Positions 10,898 through 22,175 of a stretch of 64,000 nucleotides of DNA are shown here, piece after piece. The notes below the pieces were generated by a model, which saw nothing but the letters and a program-made list of their open reading frames with translations, did no database searches and had not been told where the DNA came from. Origin of the DNA: Gibbula magus (lineage: Eukaryota; Mollusca; Gastropoda; Trochida; Trochidae); contig OW388296.1 of the NCBI GenBank assembly GCA_936450465.1, positions 47,195,750 through 47,259,749 on the forward strand. The letters are read 5' to 3'. Numbering within the stretch: the first letter of the stretch is position 1; each line of letters starts with the position of its first letter. The translations under genes and the position numbers were made by a program.

Positions 10898-12400
10898 CAG
10901 GTGAGGTGAGCTGATTAAGGTTTGCAAGCCACTTTAAAACATACCTAATTTACCTAACAGAAAATATTTATCATGGGGAGAAATCCTGCAACACAACAGT
11001 CTTTTTAATGACAAATGATGCCTGAATGTTATCTGAAACTTTGTTTGGTAATGCAGAGCAGTGAAACAATAAGCGTTGTCTTAACAAGCGAACCATGGGT
11101 GGAATGGCACTGAATATCAATGTAGCATTTTCACTAATCCTTCCTGCAAGAAGAGCAATTCCTGACAACTGCAAGAAGAACAATTCCTGACAATTGCAAG
11201 AAAAGCAATTCCTGACAACTGCAAAAAGAGCAATTCCTGACAACTGAAAGAAGAAAAATTCCTGACAACTGCAAGAAGAACAATTCCTGACAACTGCAAG
11301 AAAAGCAATTCATGACAACTGCAAGAAGAACAATTCCTGACAACTGCAAGAAGAACAATTCCTGACAACTGCAAGAAGAACAATTCCTGACAACTGCAAG
11401 AAGAACAATTCCTGACAACTGCAAGAAGAACAATTCCTGACAATTGCAAGAAAAGCAATTCCTGACAACTGCAAGAAGAGCAATTCCTGACAACTGAAAG
11501 AAGAGCAATTCCTGACAACTGCAAGAAAAGCAATTCCTGACAACTGCAAGAAGAACAATTCCTGACAACTGCAAGAAGAGCAATTCCTGACAACTGCAAG
11601 AAGAACAATTCCTGACAATTGCAAGAAAAGCAATTCCTGACAACTGCAAAAAGAGCAATTCCTGACAACTGAAAGAAGAAAAATTCCTGACAACTGCAAG
11701 AAGAACAATTCCTGACAACTGCAAGAAAAGCAATTCCTGACAACTGCAAGAAGAGTAATTCCTGACAACTGCAAGAAAAGCAATTCCTGATAACTGCAAG
11801 AAGAACAATTCCTGACAACTGCAAGAAGAACAATTCCTGACAACTGCAAGAAGAGCAATTCCTGACAACTGCAAGAAAAGCAATTCCTGACAACCGCAAG
11901 AAGAGCAATTCCTGACAACTGCAAGAAGAGCAATTCCTGACAACTGCAAGAAGAGCAATTCCTGACAACTGCAAGAAAAGCAATTCCTGACAACTGCAAG
12001 AAGAACAATTCCTGAAGAACAATGCCTGACAACTGCAAGAAGAACAATTCCTGACAACTGCAAGAAGAACAATTCCTGACAACTGCAAGAAGAACAATTC
12101 CTGACAACTGCAAGTAGAACAATTCCTGACAACTGCAAGAACAATTCCTGACAACTGCAAGAAGAGCAATTCCTGACAACTACAAGAAGAACAATTCCTG
12201 ACAACTGCAAGAAAACCAATTCCTGACAACTGCAAGAAGAACAATTCCTGACAACTGCAAGAAGAACAATTCCTGACAACTGCAAGAAGAACAATTCCTG
12301 ACAACTGCAAGAAGAACAATTCCTGACAACTACAAGAAGAACAATTCCAGCCAGCAGATAAAAGATTTGAACCTTGAAAGTCTTGAGTATTGACCCATAG
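10898..12400 (-). mobile_element. SINE S1 (copy 2) expanded by an internal minisatellite
   Basis: SINE landmarks lie on both sides of a 1.2-kb tandem array. On the left are a GGTGAGGTGAG tail, GGGGAGAAATCCTGC and AAGCGAACCATGGGTGG, then TGTAGCATTTTCAC. On the right is a decayed box-B region (AGATTTGAACC followed by TCTTGAG), which matches the SINE's GGATTCGAACC...CTCTTGATC. The array therefore sits exactly where the SINE's CTGCGTGTAGAACAGTTCTC segment should be. Confidence 0.7.
11144..12348. repeat. 25-bp minisatellite, about 48 units
   Basis: The unit is CTGCAAGAAGAACAATTCC plus TGACAA. The period is 25 bp over about 1.2 kb with few indels; one truncated unit lies near 12006-12020. Variant units (AAAAGC, AGAGC, AATTGC, GAAAGAAG) recur in blocks. 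The block starting at 11191 is repeated almost exactly from 11616, which is 425 bp or 17 units away, so a higher-order structure is present. Since 25 is not a multiple of 3 and the unit has no stop on the minus strand, all three minus frames stay open for 289-442 codons. These frames are artefacts of the period. Confidence 0.92.
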
Positions 12401-13430
12401 CTGAATCTCCTGACCAATGTGCAAACTTTTAACATGTGAATACAAAGCAGAACATATTAGTCCATTTTATTGTAGCATCAGCCATATACATGTATCTGTC
12501 TTTTATCACCAAAATTCAAGAGAGCGCATCTCTTGTTGATGTCAAGCCAGCTGAACACCACCAACGATTTTATTCTCACTTTCTACTGTTCTCTTCACGT
12601 TAATGCTTTAATGTCACAAAAATCATTCCTTAGTGTTTCCACCAAAGAAGCATCTCGGCAGCACTTCACACCCAATAAGTCAAAGATTGCTTCTGGCCCG
12701 GATCAAAGAAGCCCAACCAATAAAAGTGCATTTCAGTTAATCACAAGAGCAATGCTCACATGGGGCCATGCTTCCTCGAAAACTATTGCCATGGTTATGT
12801 GCAAACCCCTGCTACTAAAAAGACGCTTTTTTTCTATCTGACATCCCCAGAATGCAATTTCCAGACATAAACGGTTTGATGGACGGCCATTTCTTAGGCA
12901 ACAAGGTGTGTTATGACAAGGGCTATGTTTTCTGGATCATAAACATGAGAATTTGCTTAGGTGACATATCGTAAAGTACACCTGGGGTATAAAAAGTAGC
13001 CATGATTCTTGGGTGATAGTGCTAAACAACCAATCAAATACAAGTATTTCATTTTAACGTCTTTGACTGTTTGGTAGCATTGGTAGACCATGAAATGATA
13101 CTGTTTAGCACCCAAAAATGAGTGTGTATTTTTTAAAATGGAACATTCAATAACTTTATAACCTTAACCCCAAAACTGTTAGCGTATTGAAACATTTTCT
13201 CTTAAACAAGGCAACAAAGAAGTTTTTCGCAAACCTTCATCTTTCCAAATTAATGTTCCAGATGTACAAAAAGAATTTTCTCAAAGAACATGACATTTTA
13301 AATTAAAAAATATCCACTAAAATATATATCTTCTTTCTTGAAACATTCTGGAAACAGATTTTGCTTGAATCGTAGTCAGTCAGCATCAACAAAACTGAGG
13401 ACACCGGACCCTTTACCATGTACTATACAG
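12401..13430. other. unassigned stretch
   Basis: Mixed-composition DNA without a recognised element. A 102-codon plus frame at 12533-12841 has no supporting features. Confidence 0.35.
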
Positions 13431-13434
13431 ATAA

Positions 13435-14215
13435 ATCCCTCGTGGGTTTTTAACAATAAATTCTTTCATACGGTGACATAAAACCTTTCAGCAATGATAA
13501 ACGGAAACTGGGCTCCAAACACCTAGGTGCTTTGGTAGCCAGGAGAGTCATTTACAGGCTTCAAAACTTGTGATCAAAAGCTTATACCATTACATTATTC
13601 CACAGGGTGATGGAAATACTATTAAACCATTCAGCAGTAATTAACAAGATGCTCCAAAGGTTACACCATTAAATTCTTCCATAATTGAGGTGATGAAAAC
13701 ACTGTTAAACCATTGAGCAATAATCACAAGGATTCAAAAATGGATCTCATGGTCCAAAGCTTACACTATTGAATTCTTTCACAAGGTGATGGAAACACCA
13801 TTCTAAGATGCCTAGCGGTTAGAACAATAAAAAAAAAAACGTCCTCGCGCTTTAACTATAATAGTTCAGGGCAAAACTATACTTTATTACAAAACACATT
13901 GGGGTACAGTGAACTTTATGTCTTAATTAAACCATAGAACAATAATCACAAGGATTCAAAAATGGATCTCATAGTTGAAAGCTTACATTAAATTATTGCA
14001 CAAGGTAGTGAAAACACTGTTCAACGATTGCAATAAACAATCGACTTGATAACAGCTTTGGTTCCTGGGCTTCCAGAGAATGCACGTGATTGAATTTGAA
14101 CCTGAACCTTGTTGGAAGCTAAGCAGAACCACATTAAACTAGCTGTTACACAAGCTGACAGAAATATATAAAACCATTCCGCTATAATCAAGATTGACTT
14201 CATAACAGCTACAAC
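13435..14215. repeat. degenerate tandem repeat, ~90-120 bp unit
   Basis: The phrases ATTCTTTCACAAGGTGATGG and AACACTGTTAAACCATT, then GCAATAATCACAAGGATTC, recur about six times (near 13450, 13590, 13670, 13770, 13930 and 14160) with strong divergence and one longer interruption. The two best units (near 13725 and 13945) share AATGGATCTCATRGT. Confidence 0.6.
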
Positions 14216-14641
14216 TCGCTGAGAGTCGAAATAAAGCTCCACACATCAGATTTATATCTCTTCACTGTGGGGAGACTGCTGGATACATTAACTGGGCAAT
14301 ATATCACAATAACTTTTGTGAGTTATCTCCCTTTTCATGAAGCATAACGAGTATGTGGCAATAGAATCGGCCTCTAACGATCTCAGATAATTAACAACGC
14401 TATCTGCTGAGGCAGGATGTACATTAAAACAAATCTCTTTTCAAAAGAAAACAGACAGATAAAAATATGACCCAAGGCAAGATAATTGTAAATCATGTTT
14501 TTATTTCACCTGAAATTAGGAAAGAGTGGGCTAACATCGTTCACCTGCCACTAACGAAGAAGAGTCACCTGATACGCTGGCCAAATCATGGCTTTCTTAT
14601 AGCCCATGCTGATAAAACATTTCGTAACTGAAACAAAAATA

Positions 14642-15296
14642 ACAAGCAGACAGAGTCGGCCATATCCCCCGCCATGTAGGAATTTTGAATATATTTATGC
14701 ATTTTGAATATATAATGCATTTACTTTCTTGAAAATTGTTATAACTCATAACTCATAAGTGATCAAATTTCTATATAGCAAAAGGCACATCTAGACTACT
14801 TGGTTGATACCTGTACAAAGTTTCAGCAAAATATATTGAATAGTTTTGAAGTTTGAGGCCGGAATATAGTTTTCCCTCTTCTTGCATTTGGTTTTAAGTC
14901 CAGACTGTTTGTATTCGTAAAAAAATAAATATTCTCAAATTTCTATATAGCAAAAGGCACATCTAGACTACTTGGTTGATACCTGTACAAAGTTTCAGCA
15001 AAATATATTGAATAGCTTTGAAGTTTGAGGTCGGAATATATAGTTTTCCCTCTTCTTGGTTCTAAGTCCAGACTGTTTGCATTCGTAAAAAAAAAAAAAA
15101 AATTCTCAAATTTCTATATAGCAAAAGGCACATTTAGACTACTTGGTTGATACCTGTACAAAGTTTCAGCAAAATATATTGAATAGTTTTGAAGTTTGAG
15201 GCCGGAATGGAAAAGCCCGGACGGACAGATGGACAGACGGACGGACGGAGCTCATTTCTATATCCCCCGCCAACTTTGTTGTGGCGGGGGATAATT
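14642..15296 (+). mobile_element. pearl-like element, core type B (copy 1)
   Basis: The element starts with ACAAGCAGACAGAGTCGG and CATATCCCCCGCC. It has three ~171-bp cores beginning CAAATTTCTATATAGC (14764, 14936 and 15107), the last one shortened. A GGACGG/GGACAG microsatellite follows at about 15218-15248. It ends in TATCCCCCGCC...GGCGGGGGATAAT, which can form a hairpin. The termini resemble those of the core-type-A elements but the cores do not. Confidence 0.75.
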
Positions 15297-15343
15297 ATAT
15301 CTGAACAGAAGATGGCAATGTTACATGTCTCAAATTAAGTAAA

Positions 15344-16282
15344 ACAAGTGTTTGCCACTAACATGGCAATGTCCCCCGCCGGGGACATTGAGCTAGTAAG
15401 ACACATCATTGGAGCTACTTGGGTTCATGATATATCGTGTTAATAAGAGTTCTGAAAGTGGTCAAAGTGTTGTGGTGACCTTGAAAATAAGGTCACCAAA
15501 TCGACTGGCGTCCGCGTCATCCTCTAATGTAGACTGACACCAAATTTGAAAACATTTGGTCCAACCGGTCATAATAAATGGTGATAACAAGAGTTCGAAA
15601 AGTGGTCAAAGTGTTGTAGTGACTTTGAAAATAAGGTCAAGGTCACCAAAATCCCCTGGTATCTGCGTCATCCCCCAGTGTAGACTGACACCAAATTTGA
15701 AGACTTTGAGTCCAACTGGTAAAGATATATATCGCGTTAACAAGAGTTAGAAAAGTGCTCAAAGTGTTGCGGTGACCTTGAAAATAAGGTCAAGGTCACC
15801 AAAATAAACTGGTGTCTGTGTCTTTCCCCAATGTAGGCTGACAACTAATTTGAAGACTTTGGATGCAATGTTTCATGAGATATCGCCTTAAACAAGAGTT
15901 CAAAGAGTGGTCAAAGTGTCATGGTGACCTTGAAAATAAGGCCAAGGTCACCAAAAGTGACTGGTGTCTGCGTCTTCCCACAATGTAGGCAGAAACCAAA
16001 TTTGAAGACTTTGGATGCAACGCTTTATGAGATATCTCGTAAACAAGAGTTCAAAAAGTGGTCAAAGTGTCGTGGTGACCTTGAAAATAAGACCAAGGTC
16101 ACCAAAATTGACTGGTGTCTGCGTCTTCCCACAATGTAGGCAGACATGAAATTTGAAGACTTTGGATGCAACGCTTCATAAGATATCGCGTAAACAAGAA
16201 ATGTGACGTACGGACGGACGTACGTACGTACGGACGCCGCTGAATACATAGTCCCCCGTTCCGCGTTGCGGCGGGGGACAAT
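15344..16282 (+). mobile_element. pearl-like element, core type A (copy 2)
   Basis: A near twin of 1871-2818: the same ACAAGTGTTTGCC start, a perfect TGTCCCCCGCCGGGGACA palindrome, about five ~151-bp cores, a GGACGTACG-type tract and the CCCCCG...CGGGGG terminal hairpin followed by ACAAT. It lies only ~48 bp from the end of the core-type-B element and is flanked on both sides by copies of a ~40-bp repeat. Confidence 0.78.
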
Positions 16283-16284
16283 AA

Positions 16285-16367
16285 AAACAGATGGCAATGT
16301 TACATGTCTCCAATTAAGTAAAATAAAAGCAGATGGCAATGTTACATGTCTCCAATTAAGTAAAACT
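16285..16367. repeat. ~40-bp repeat, two copies here and one at 15303-15343
   Basis: The unit contains GATGGCAATGTTACATGTCT followed by CCAATTAAGTAAAA. Two tandem copies follow the pearl-like element and one copy precedes it, so the element appears to have landed within a short pre-existing tandem array. Confidence 0.7.
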
Positions 16368-16369
16368 AT

Positions 16370-17866
16370 CCTTCATCAACAATTAACATTTGTTGTTTTT
16401 TTCCAAATCATTATTTTGCAATATTTTTGTTACAAAATTTCAGCCTACAGCAAGAAGCTGTAAAAAAAAATCATATATTTTGCTTCGTTACAAGTAACAA
16501 GAAATTTTTTGAACGACCATCTTTTATTCAATAGCCTGGGGGCATGATTCTAATTTAAAAATTGAGACGGTTGTAGAAAACTTTGTCTGGGAAAGCTCCC
16601 ATAAACATAATGCCAGTCAATTAGTTTGTGATAGTTCTCTAAAACAGTTTATTAGTGTCATGGTAGCACCCGTGTCTGGACCAAAGTGAAAATTCTGGAA
16701 CTAATGTGAGAGTCTGTGCACTCAATACCCTCAGATACCAAATGGTCATAACAGAAATTTTGTTTCATTACACTTGTCTGTTCCTGGATGTATTCCAACT
16801 AATAATGGAACATGGCTTAGCTATATGGCCTGATATTTAGAATCTTGTGGAACAAACATAATCATAAGAGATAAAACAGGGGTGATACAGAGGGAGGGTG
16901 CGCAACACCCCCTTTTCATGTGAAAATTAAAAAAATTATCATTGAAGCTTCAGTCAAGAGAATGGTGCACCGCCCTTTCCTTTTGTACAAAAAAGAGACA
17001 TTTCATGAATTATAGTTAAGAGACCATAATTTTGGAATTAAAAATGTGCACCCCATCTTTCTCAAAAAACTTTATTCACACTTAAAAAAAGTTCAGGCAT
17101 TGAGTTGTGTACTTTCCTTTAGAGAATAAATGATATCTAAACATAAAGAAAATTTCATGTGGATCTGTTGGTCTGTTTTAAATGTAAACAAAAAACACCA
17201 CACCAAAAACGAAAATGATAGACAATTGAAATTTCAGAACCATTGTTGTCCAAATTTAAGAAACATGTCTGTGCATCACAATACACCAGCCAGGTGCTAT
17301 TTGTAAAATGTCAAGAACTTTAAAAGTAGCATCGATTCCATTCTTTGACAAGATATTGTTTGGATTCAAATCTCTTGCAAAGAGCAGAGATCCAATGGAA
17401 AAGCCACAAAATTATTCTCTAGTGTATGAAATACGCTTCAAAATCCAGTCCAAAAGTCTATGTTTGTCCATTCAAATGGCATCATTCACTTGTTGTGTTC
17501 ACAAGAATTACGTCTGCGGTAAGAACATACTCCCATAAACATGATGGCCAGTCAATTAGGTTTTGTAATATCCCCATAACATTTTATCAGTGGCACACAA
17601 GTGTTGATGTCTGCCCTACAGAAGCCTGTAGATCTCTCCGACTCTCATTGCCCATTGAGCTTGTAAACGGAGATGAAATGGCCACTAAAACAAACAGTTT
17701 GTCTAAAGTGCTTTTAGTGTATTTGTTTCTGTAGGTTCACTTCCTTAGTCACTCCCTTCTGGCTTTATTGGCCTAGTCACTTGACTCAGTGACCTCTTAT
17801 GGGCAGTTTCTTAGATGGTACCGTATCCGTGGTTGAAATGGACCTGTCTGTTATTTAGTAGCAAGT
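16370..17866. other. unassigned stretch with a weak direct repeat
   Basis: A ~90-bp phrase (CTCCCATAAACATRATG, then CCAGTCAATTAG and a CAGT.TATTAGTG-like stretch) occurs at about 16600-16680 and again at 17528-17610 with moderate identity. No gene is supported, although two overlapping open frames cross 17308-17734. Confidence 0.35.
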
Positions 17867-17876
17867 TAGGAAATGG

Positions 17877-18150
17877 AGGTGAGGTGATTTGGGTTTTAAA
17901 GCCGCTTTTAAGAGTATATCACTTATAACGCGGCTGCTAGTATTACGGCAGGGAGAAAGCGAGCATCGGCTGGAACTAGCGAACCATGGGTGGTACTACG
18001 CTAAAATTCAGTGTAGCATTGCACCCAAACCTTACTGCGTGTAGAACAGTTCTCTACTGCAGACAAAGTTGCTGTGCCCCTGGCGGGATTCGAACCCTGG
18101 ACCTCTTGATCTGAAGGTGAACGCGCTAACCACTGCGCTATCCCGCCCCC
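17877..18150 (-). mobile_element. SINE S1 (copy 3), complete head, internal deletion
   Basis: The minus-strand head is well preserved: GGGATAGCGCAGTGGTTAGC (box A) and GGTTCGAATCC (box B). The anticodon arm contains CTTCAGATCAAGAGG, which resembles tRNA-Arg(TCG) in related copies. The copy is flanked by a ~10-bp target duplication, TAGGAAATGG / TAGAAAATGG (17867-17876 and 18151-18160). About 35 bp of the body between GGGAGAAAGC and GAGCATCGG is missing. Confidence 0.9.
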
Positions 18151-18160
18151 TAGAAAATGG

Positions 18161-20016
18161 ATGCAAAAGGTTTATTCAACTTCTAGCAAATCCATATTTA
18201 TACACTTCCTGATAATGAGACCTCAAGAACCAAACAACTCATTTCTCTGTTTATCATCCAAAATCATTTGATCATATAGCTTTCAATGAAAAGTGTACAT
18301 CTCTGAACACGGCACTGATTAAACTTCCAGTGGGGTGCAGACATAGCACTGTCATCCTGTTTATGACATCATGGCATAGTAATGTCATCATGTTTATGAT
18401 ATCATAGCATAGTCATTACCTGATGTGATTATACCATAGTGATGTCATATGTGGTTGACAGTAACAGATCATGGTGCAAAATCTACAGTCAAAACAATAT
18501 CCCCTAGAAGATGCTACTTATCTCACACTAGTGATATCCCCTGCTGAAAACAGTTTTGAATAATAAATCCTGATCCCCATTTTGATGAACTACGGTACTT
18601 CAGCAACAAAGGCAGTTGGTTAGCTGTTTACCGTGAATCCATTAATCTGTATGTACTTAGCTGTGTGTAGGTAAGGGCCGGACGAGCTCAGGGGTAGGCT
18701 CGCTGGATTACACACCGCTGTGTTTATATTGGCTGCATGCCGTCCCCCCACTGTGCTGGCTTTAACTTCTCATTCAGACAAAATCATAACTAAACATAGG
18801 ATTAATTTGCTTTCATCTAGTAATTGTCTTTGAAAGGATTAATTTGTGATATTCCATTATGGTGATTAAATCTGGATGAATCAACTTTGATGATTAGGAA
18901 GTTAATATTTGTATATTTTCATTGAATTAGCTCTGAAGATTCATGATAAATTTTGGGTAATATTTTTTTTTTGTGTTACCGTTTAATTTACCCTCAATAG
19001 ATTTTACTGACCAATGATGGCAAAAATGATCCATCATACTGACAATGCTTACTTCATCTATTCAAGACACTGGCGATGTTATAGATGAAAGATTTGCTTT
19101 AAATAGCTTGAATTCAATCAAAATCCATTAACACTCTGTCCACCTAAAAGTCAGACAAAGGTAGACAAAGCACTGAAGCGTATGTCATTCGCTATTCTGC
19201 TGGTCTATTACCACCTGATAACCATCATCAGTTGTTTAGACTTCGAGATAAAGTCAGCCATGATAATTTCTCCAATTCACCGATCCATTTATCTGCAACT
19301 CCATCTTCACAAGCCTCTTCACACCTTCCTATCACCTCCGACCTTCAACTGACCTTGAAATGACATTTATGACCTTGTACTAACCTGCATGACCTTGAAG
19401 AAATTGGTATTGTAACAAGCAACTTGCATGTTTTCATTGAACAGTTATCACCCAAAAGTGCAGGATTTGATGTTTTCATTGAAAAGCAGACGTGAAACAC
19501 TTCGCCAATGATGAAACGGTCACTCTCTGGTCTAGACGTCTTTGAAACTTCCAGACCAACATATAACGGACATAAAAGTTTCATTTCACTGATTAAAGAA
19601 CTAAAAATGATAAATTCTTCATTATCTCTGGTCTGGTGGCATGAGATAACGCATTGCAGGTATATAATAATCATTATCACGGTGAAAAGCAGCCAATCAA
19701 CTTCATGCCTTATCTCAGATATGTTGTGGACCACCTCCGTTAATCACCATCTGTAATTATGACGTTTATCGAGAAACAGACATCTCTTGTTCACAATTAC
19801 AGTCATCCTTTGTAATAAATTTTGCAAACCTAAATAAAAACTAGTTTTCTCACATTTGAATGTCGGTAAAGAACTTTTGATTCAAATGTAATTACTTATT
19901 ATCTTCATTGCAAAGAAAACTGGAAGTGGCTAATAGTTCTTTTTTAATTCTCAGTTGCACATAAAACATACCAACAAATTTATTTTCAATTGTCAAGTCA
20001 GAGCAATTAAAGGGGC
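18161..20016. other. unassigned stretch
   Basis: No mobile element recognised. A 129-codon minus frame (19345-19734) overlaps an 82-codon plus frame. Both cross an internal near-palindromic section (CTCTGGTCTAGACG... and CTCTGGTCTGG), so neither is a convincing gene. Confidence 0.35.
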
Positions 20017-20020
20017 AGTA

Positions 20021-20362
20021 GCACGTTTTTTGCAAAAATTATTTTTTTCAAATTTCCTATTTATAATGATAGTTTATGTCATTTAAATTAACTTAGGGTA
20101 AAACATCTTATTACACAATCCATGTATCTGTAGTGGTAAAAAATATGTTGCGTATAAAGCAAAAATTGCATGGCGGCCATTTTATTGTGAACACAATTTA
20201 TTATTTTGTATTACAAAAACGATTCCCATGGCTTTACCGAAACATGTACACTCATTTTAAACTTGATTTTCTGAAGAGGGAAGGATGTTTTACTATTGGT
20301 GAAATTTTTTTTCTAATACATTTCATCAACTTATTTTAGCGAAAAAACGTGCTACTGCCCCT
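20021..20362 (-). mobile_element. TTAA-flanked MITE, family M (copy 3, inverted)
   Basis: Complete, with TTAA at 20017-20020 and 20363-20366 and AGGGGCAGTAGCACG termini. Its interior is the reverse of the copies at 9.0 and 9.8 kb. It is the only clearly inverted member in the window. Confidence 0.88.
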
Positions 20363-20527
20363 TTAAAAGACAAGAAATACAAAGCAGGGGTAAATACAGC
20401 TTTTAGAGGAAAGGGGGGGGGGGGGTGTTTATATTGCGCTTTTGGTGTGACACAAAATGTGCTTATAGTTGCTAATTATTAATTTTTATTATACTTTGAA
20501 CTAGAACTAGATGAGGAACAGATTGAT

Positions 20528-20880
20528 AAAAAGAGACACAAGGCAAAAGTGAGCACAGCTACCATAGACTGCCTATAGTTTGACCGCCTTGACATATAGT
20601 ATTAATTAAATGGTACACATATGTAGTCAATCATGAATCAAGATTAACAATAATTTACAATTAACATCAACACATATTGGTTACTTCTCCATACAAATTA
20701 GAAGTTGTCAAGTTATGCTCAGGAAACGAATGAAAACTTGTTTAACCTTGTCGTTGAAACCCCAAAAACACCATATACAATTCTTCTATACCAATTTTGA
20801 AGTTTTCAAGTCTTTGAGTTTTCGAGTTATGCTCTGGAAACGATTTCAGACGGATGGACGGATGCACAGACTCGCTATAC
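20528..20880 (+). mobile_element. decayed pearl-like element, core type C
   Basis: The start (ACACAAGGCAAAAGTGAGCA, then CAGCTACC and CTATAGTTTGAC) matches the element at 26789-27300. A GACGGATGGACGG remnant of the microsatellite lies near 20848. The terminal hairpin is gone or unrecognisable. An open frame over the right half is incidental. Confidence 0.5.
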
Positions 20881-21714
20881 ATAAAAGTAGTTTTAGCTGA
20901 CGTATAACATCAGAATTATAAAGACTTGTAGATAATAACCACAAAAATTATATTTTAACAGAGAGCATTCAAGTTCCAAAAGTAAAAATATATCTTTTTT
21001 TATTCTTTTATGCAATGGGGTTACTAATTGTAACATGAATTGAAATATACATTTTAATTAATTATATTTCTGACTCATTACCTGTACTCCATACATTGTT
21101 GACCAAAAGATTTATAAATAGACAACTTCAAAAAGTAATGTAAGCTTCATAATATCAAGGAATAATAAACTCCAGAAAGAACATTAACCGTAATATAAGA
21201 GGCGTTATCTCCTATCAGCTTGAAATATGATGAGTTTCATCTGCGAGTTTATTTTTACATATTACTTCCCAAACAAAACCTACCTCTTTATGTTGAAATC
21301 AGGATTAGATTCGAGTTTCGATGTGTTTTGATGGGGCAAGAAATTATTCTTTGTGGTAGCAATCTGGGCTGGATTCAAGTTTCGATGTGTTTTGATTCTA
21401 CAAGAAAATATGCCAGTGTTTATTTTACCTACATCTGTTGATTACATATATATTTTCTTCGTTAGAAAGCAACACCTGGTAATTTTCAGAGGAGTCAAAA
21501 TAGAGATTACATGGAAGCATCTGTTGGGATTGAGTCATTCCAGACCAGATTAGATCTTATGCATGCTAGCTAATATTGTATTTTTAATGTTTTGGATATT
21601 ACATTCTCACAGTATGTGAATATTCATTTCCAAATGCAGTGTTCAACCAAATTAATATATCAATATGTACAAAGTACATTGTTTTCCTGAAATAAAGAAT
21701 GTTGAAAACAGAAA

Positions 21715-22052
21715 ACAAGAGTCATCAGAAGATGACATATCCCACCGGTTCCACATAATTTGTAAAACACACCTTTGACAGATAATTGTATATCTACTAC
21801 TTCAATTAGTGGGTAATTATGCTGAGTCTCTGAACAAAATTAAAATTCAACACGTTTCTATGGAAACAAAAAAAAAATCAGAAATTTTCAAAAGGTACCA
21901 CTTCAGCTGTTGGGTAATACACATGGGAAGTTTCAGAAAGATATCATGAACGGTTCCGAGTTCTGCTCCGGAAACGAAATGATTACGGACGTAAGGACGG
22001 ACAGATAGATGGACAAGGCGACGTCTATATCCCACAGTATTACTTCCGGTGA
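21715..22052 (+). mobile_element. pearl-like element, core type D, short
   Basis: It starts ACAAGAGTCATCAGAAGATG with the small palindrome GTCATC...GATGAC, then CATATCCCACCGG. It has one or two diverged cores around TTTCTATGGAAAC. A GGACGTAAGGACGGACAG tract follows, and the end is CTATATCCCAC...CCGGTGAGATAAC. The architecture and orientation match the other pearl-like copies; the terminal hairpin is weak. Confidence 0.62.
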
Positions 22053-22101
22053 GATAACAATGGATCTCAAAAGCAATATGGTGGGTTGGATTGATGTTTA
22101 A

Positions 22102-22175
22102 AGGAGCTGTAGCATGTCTTTTCGTAGAAATAAGTTGATGAAATGGATTTGAAAATTAATGATAACCAACAATAA
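22102..22175 (+). mobile_element. 5' fragment of TTAA MITE family M (copy 4)
   Basis: TTAA at 22098-22101 is followed by AGGAGCTGTAGCATGTCTTT and GAAATAAGTTGATGAAATGG, the left end of family M. The rest of the element is lost where the 144-bp satellite begins. Confidence 0.7.

Noticed and set aside
11144..12348. CRISPR-like array
   Set aside because: The units are contiguous without unique spacers, and the DNA is clearly eukaryotic.
11117..12445. Three overlapping 289-442-codon minus-strand frames resembling a Cys/Leu-rich repetitive membrane protein
   Set aside because: All three frames are open only because the 25-bp unit lacks stops on that strand and is not a multiple of three. The array lies inside a SINE. 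No start context or conserved frame.
19345..19756. 129-codon minus-strand frame with a hydrophobic N-terminus
   Set aside because: It overlaps an open plus-strand frame and a partly palindromic region. No repeat-free conservation signal can be judged; composition is ordinary for AT-rich DNA.
20411..20426. G homopolymer as a regulatory element or G-quadruplex
   Set aside because: A single uninterrupted G-run of ~13 bases with no second tract nearby; may also be an assembly-sensitive site.
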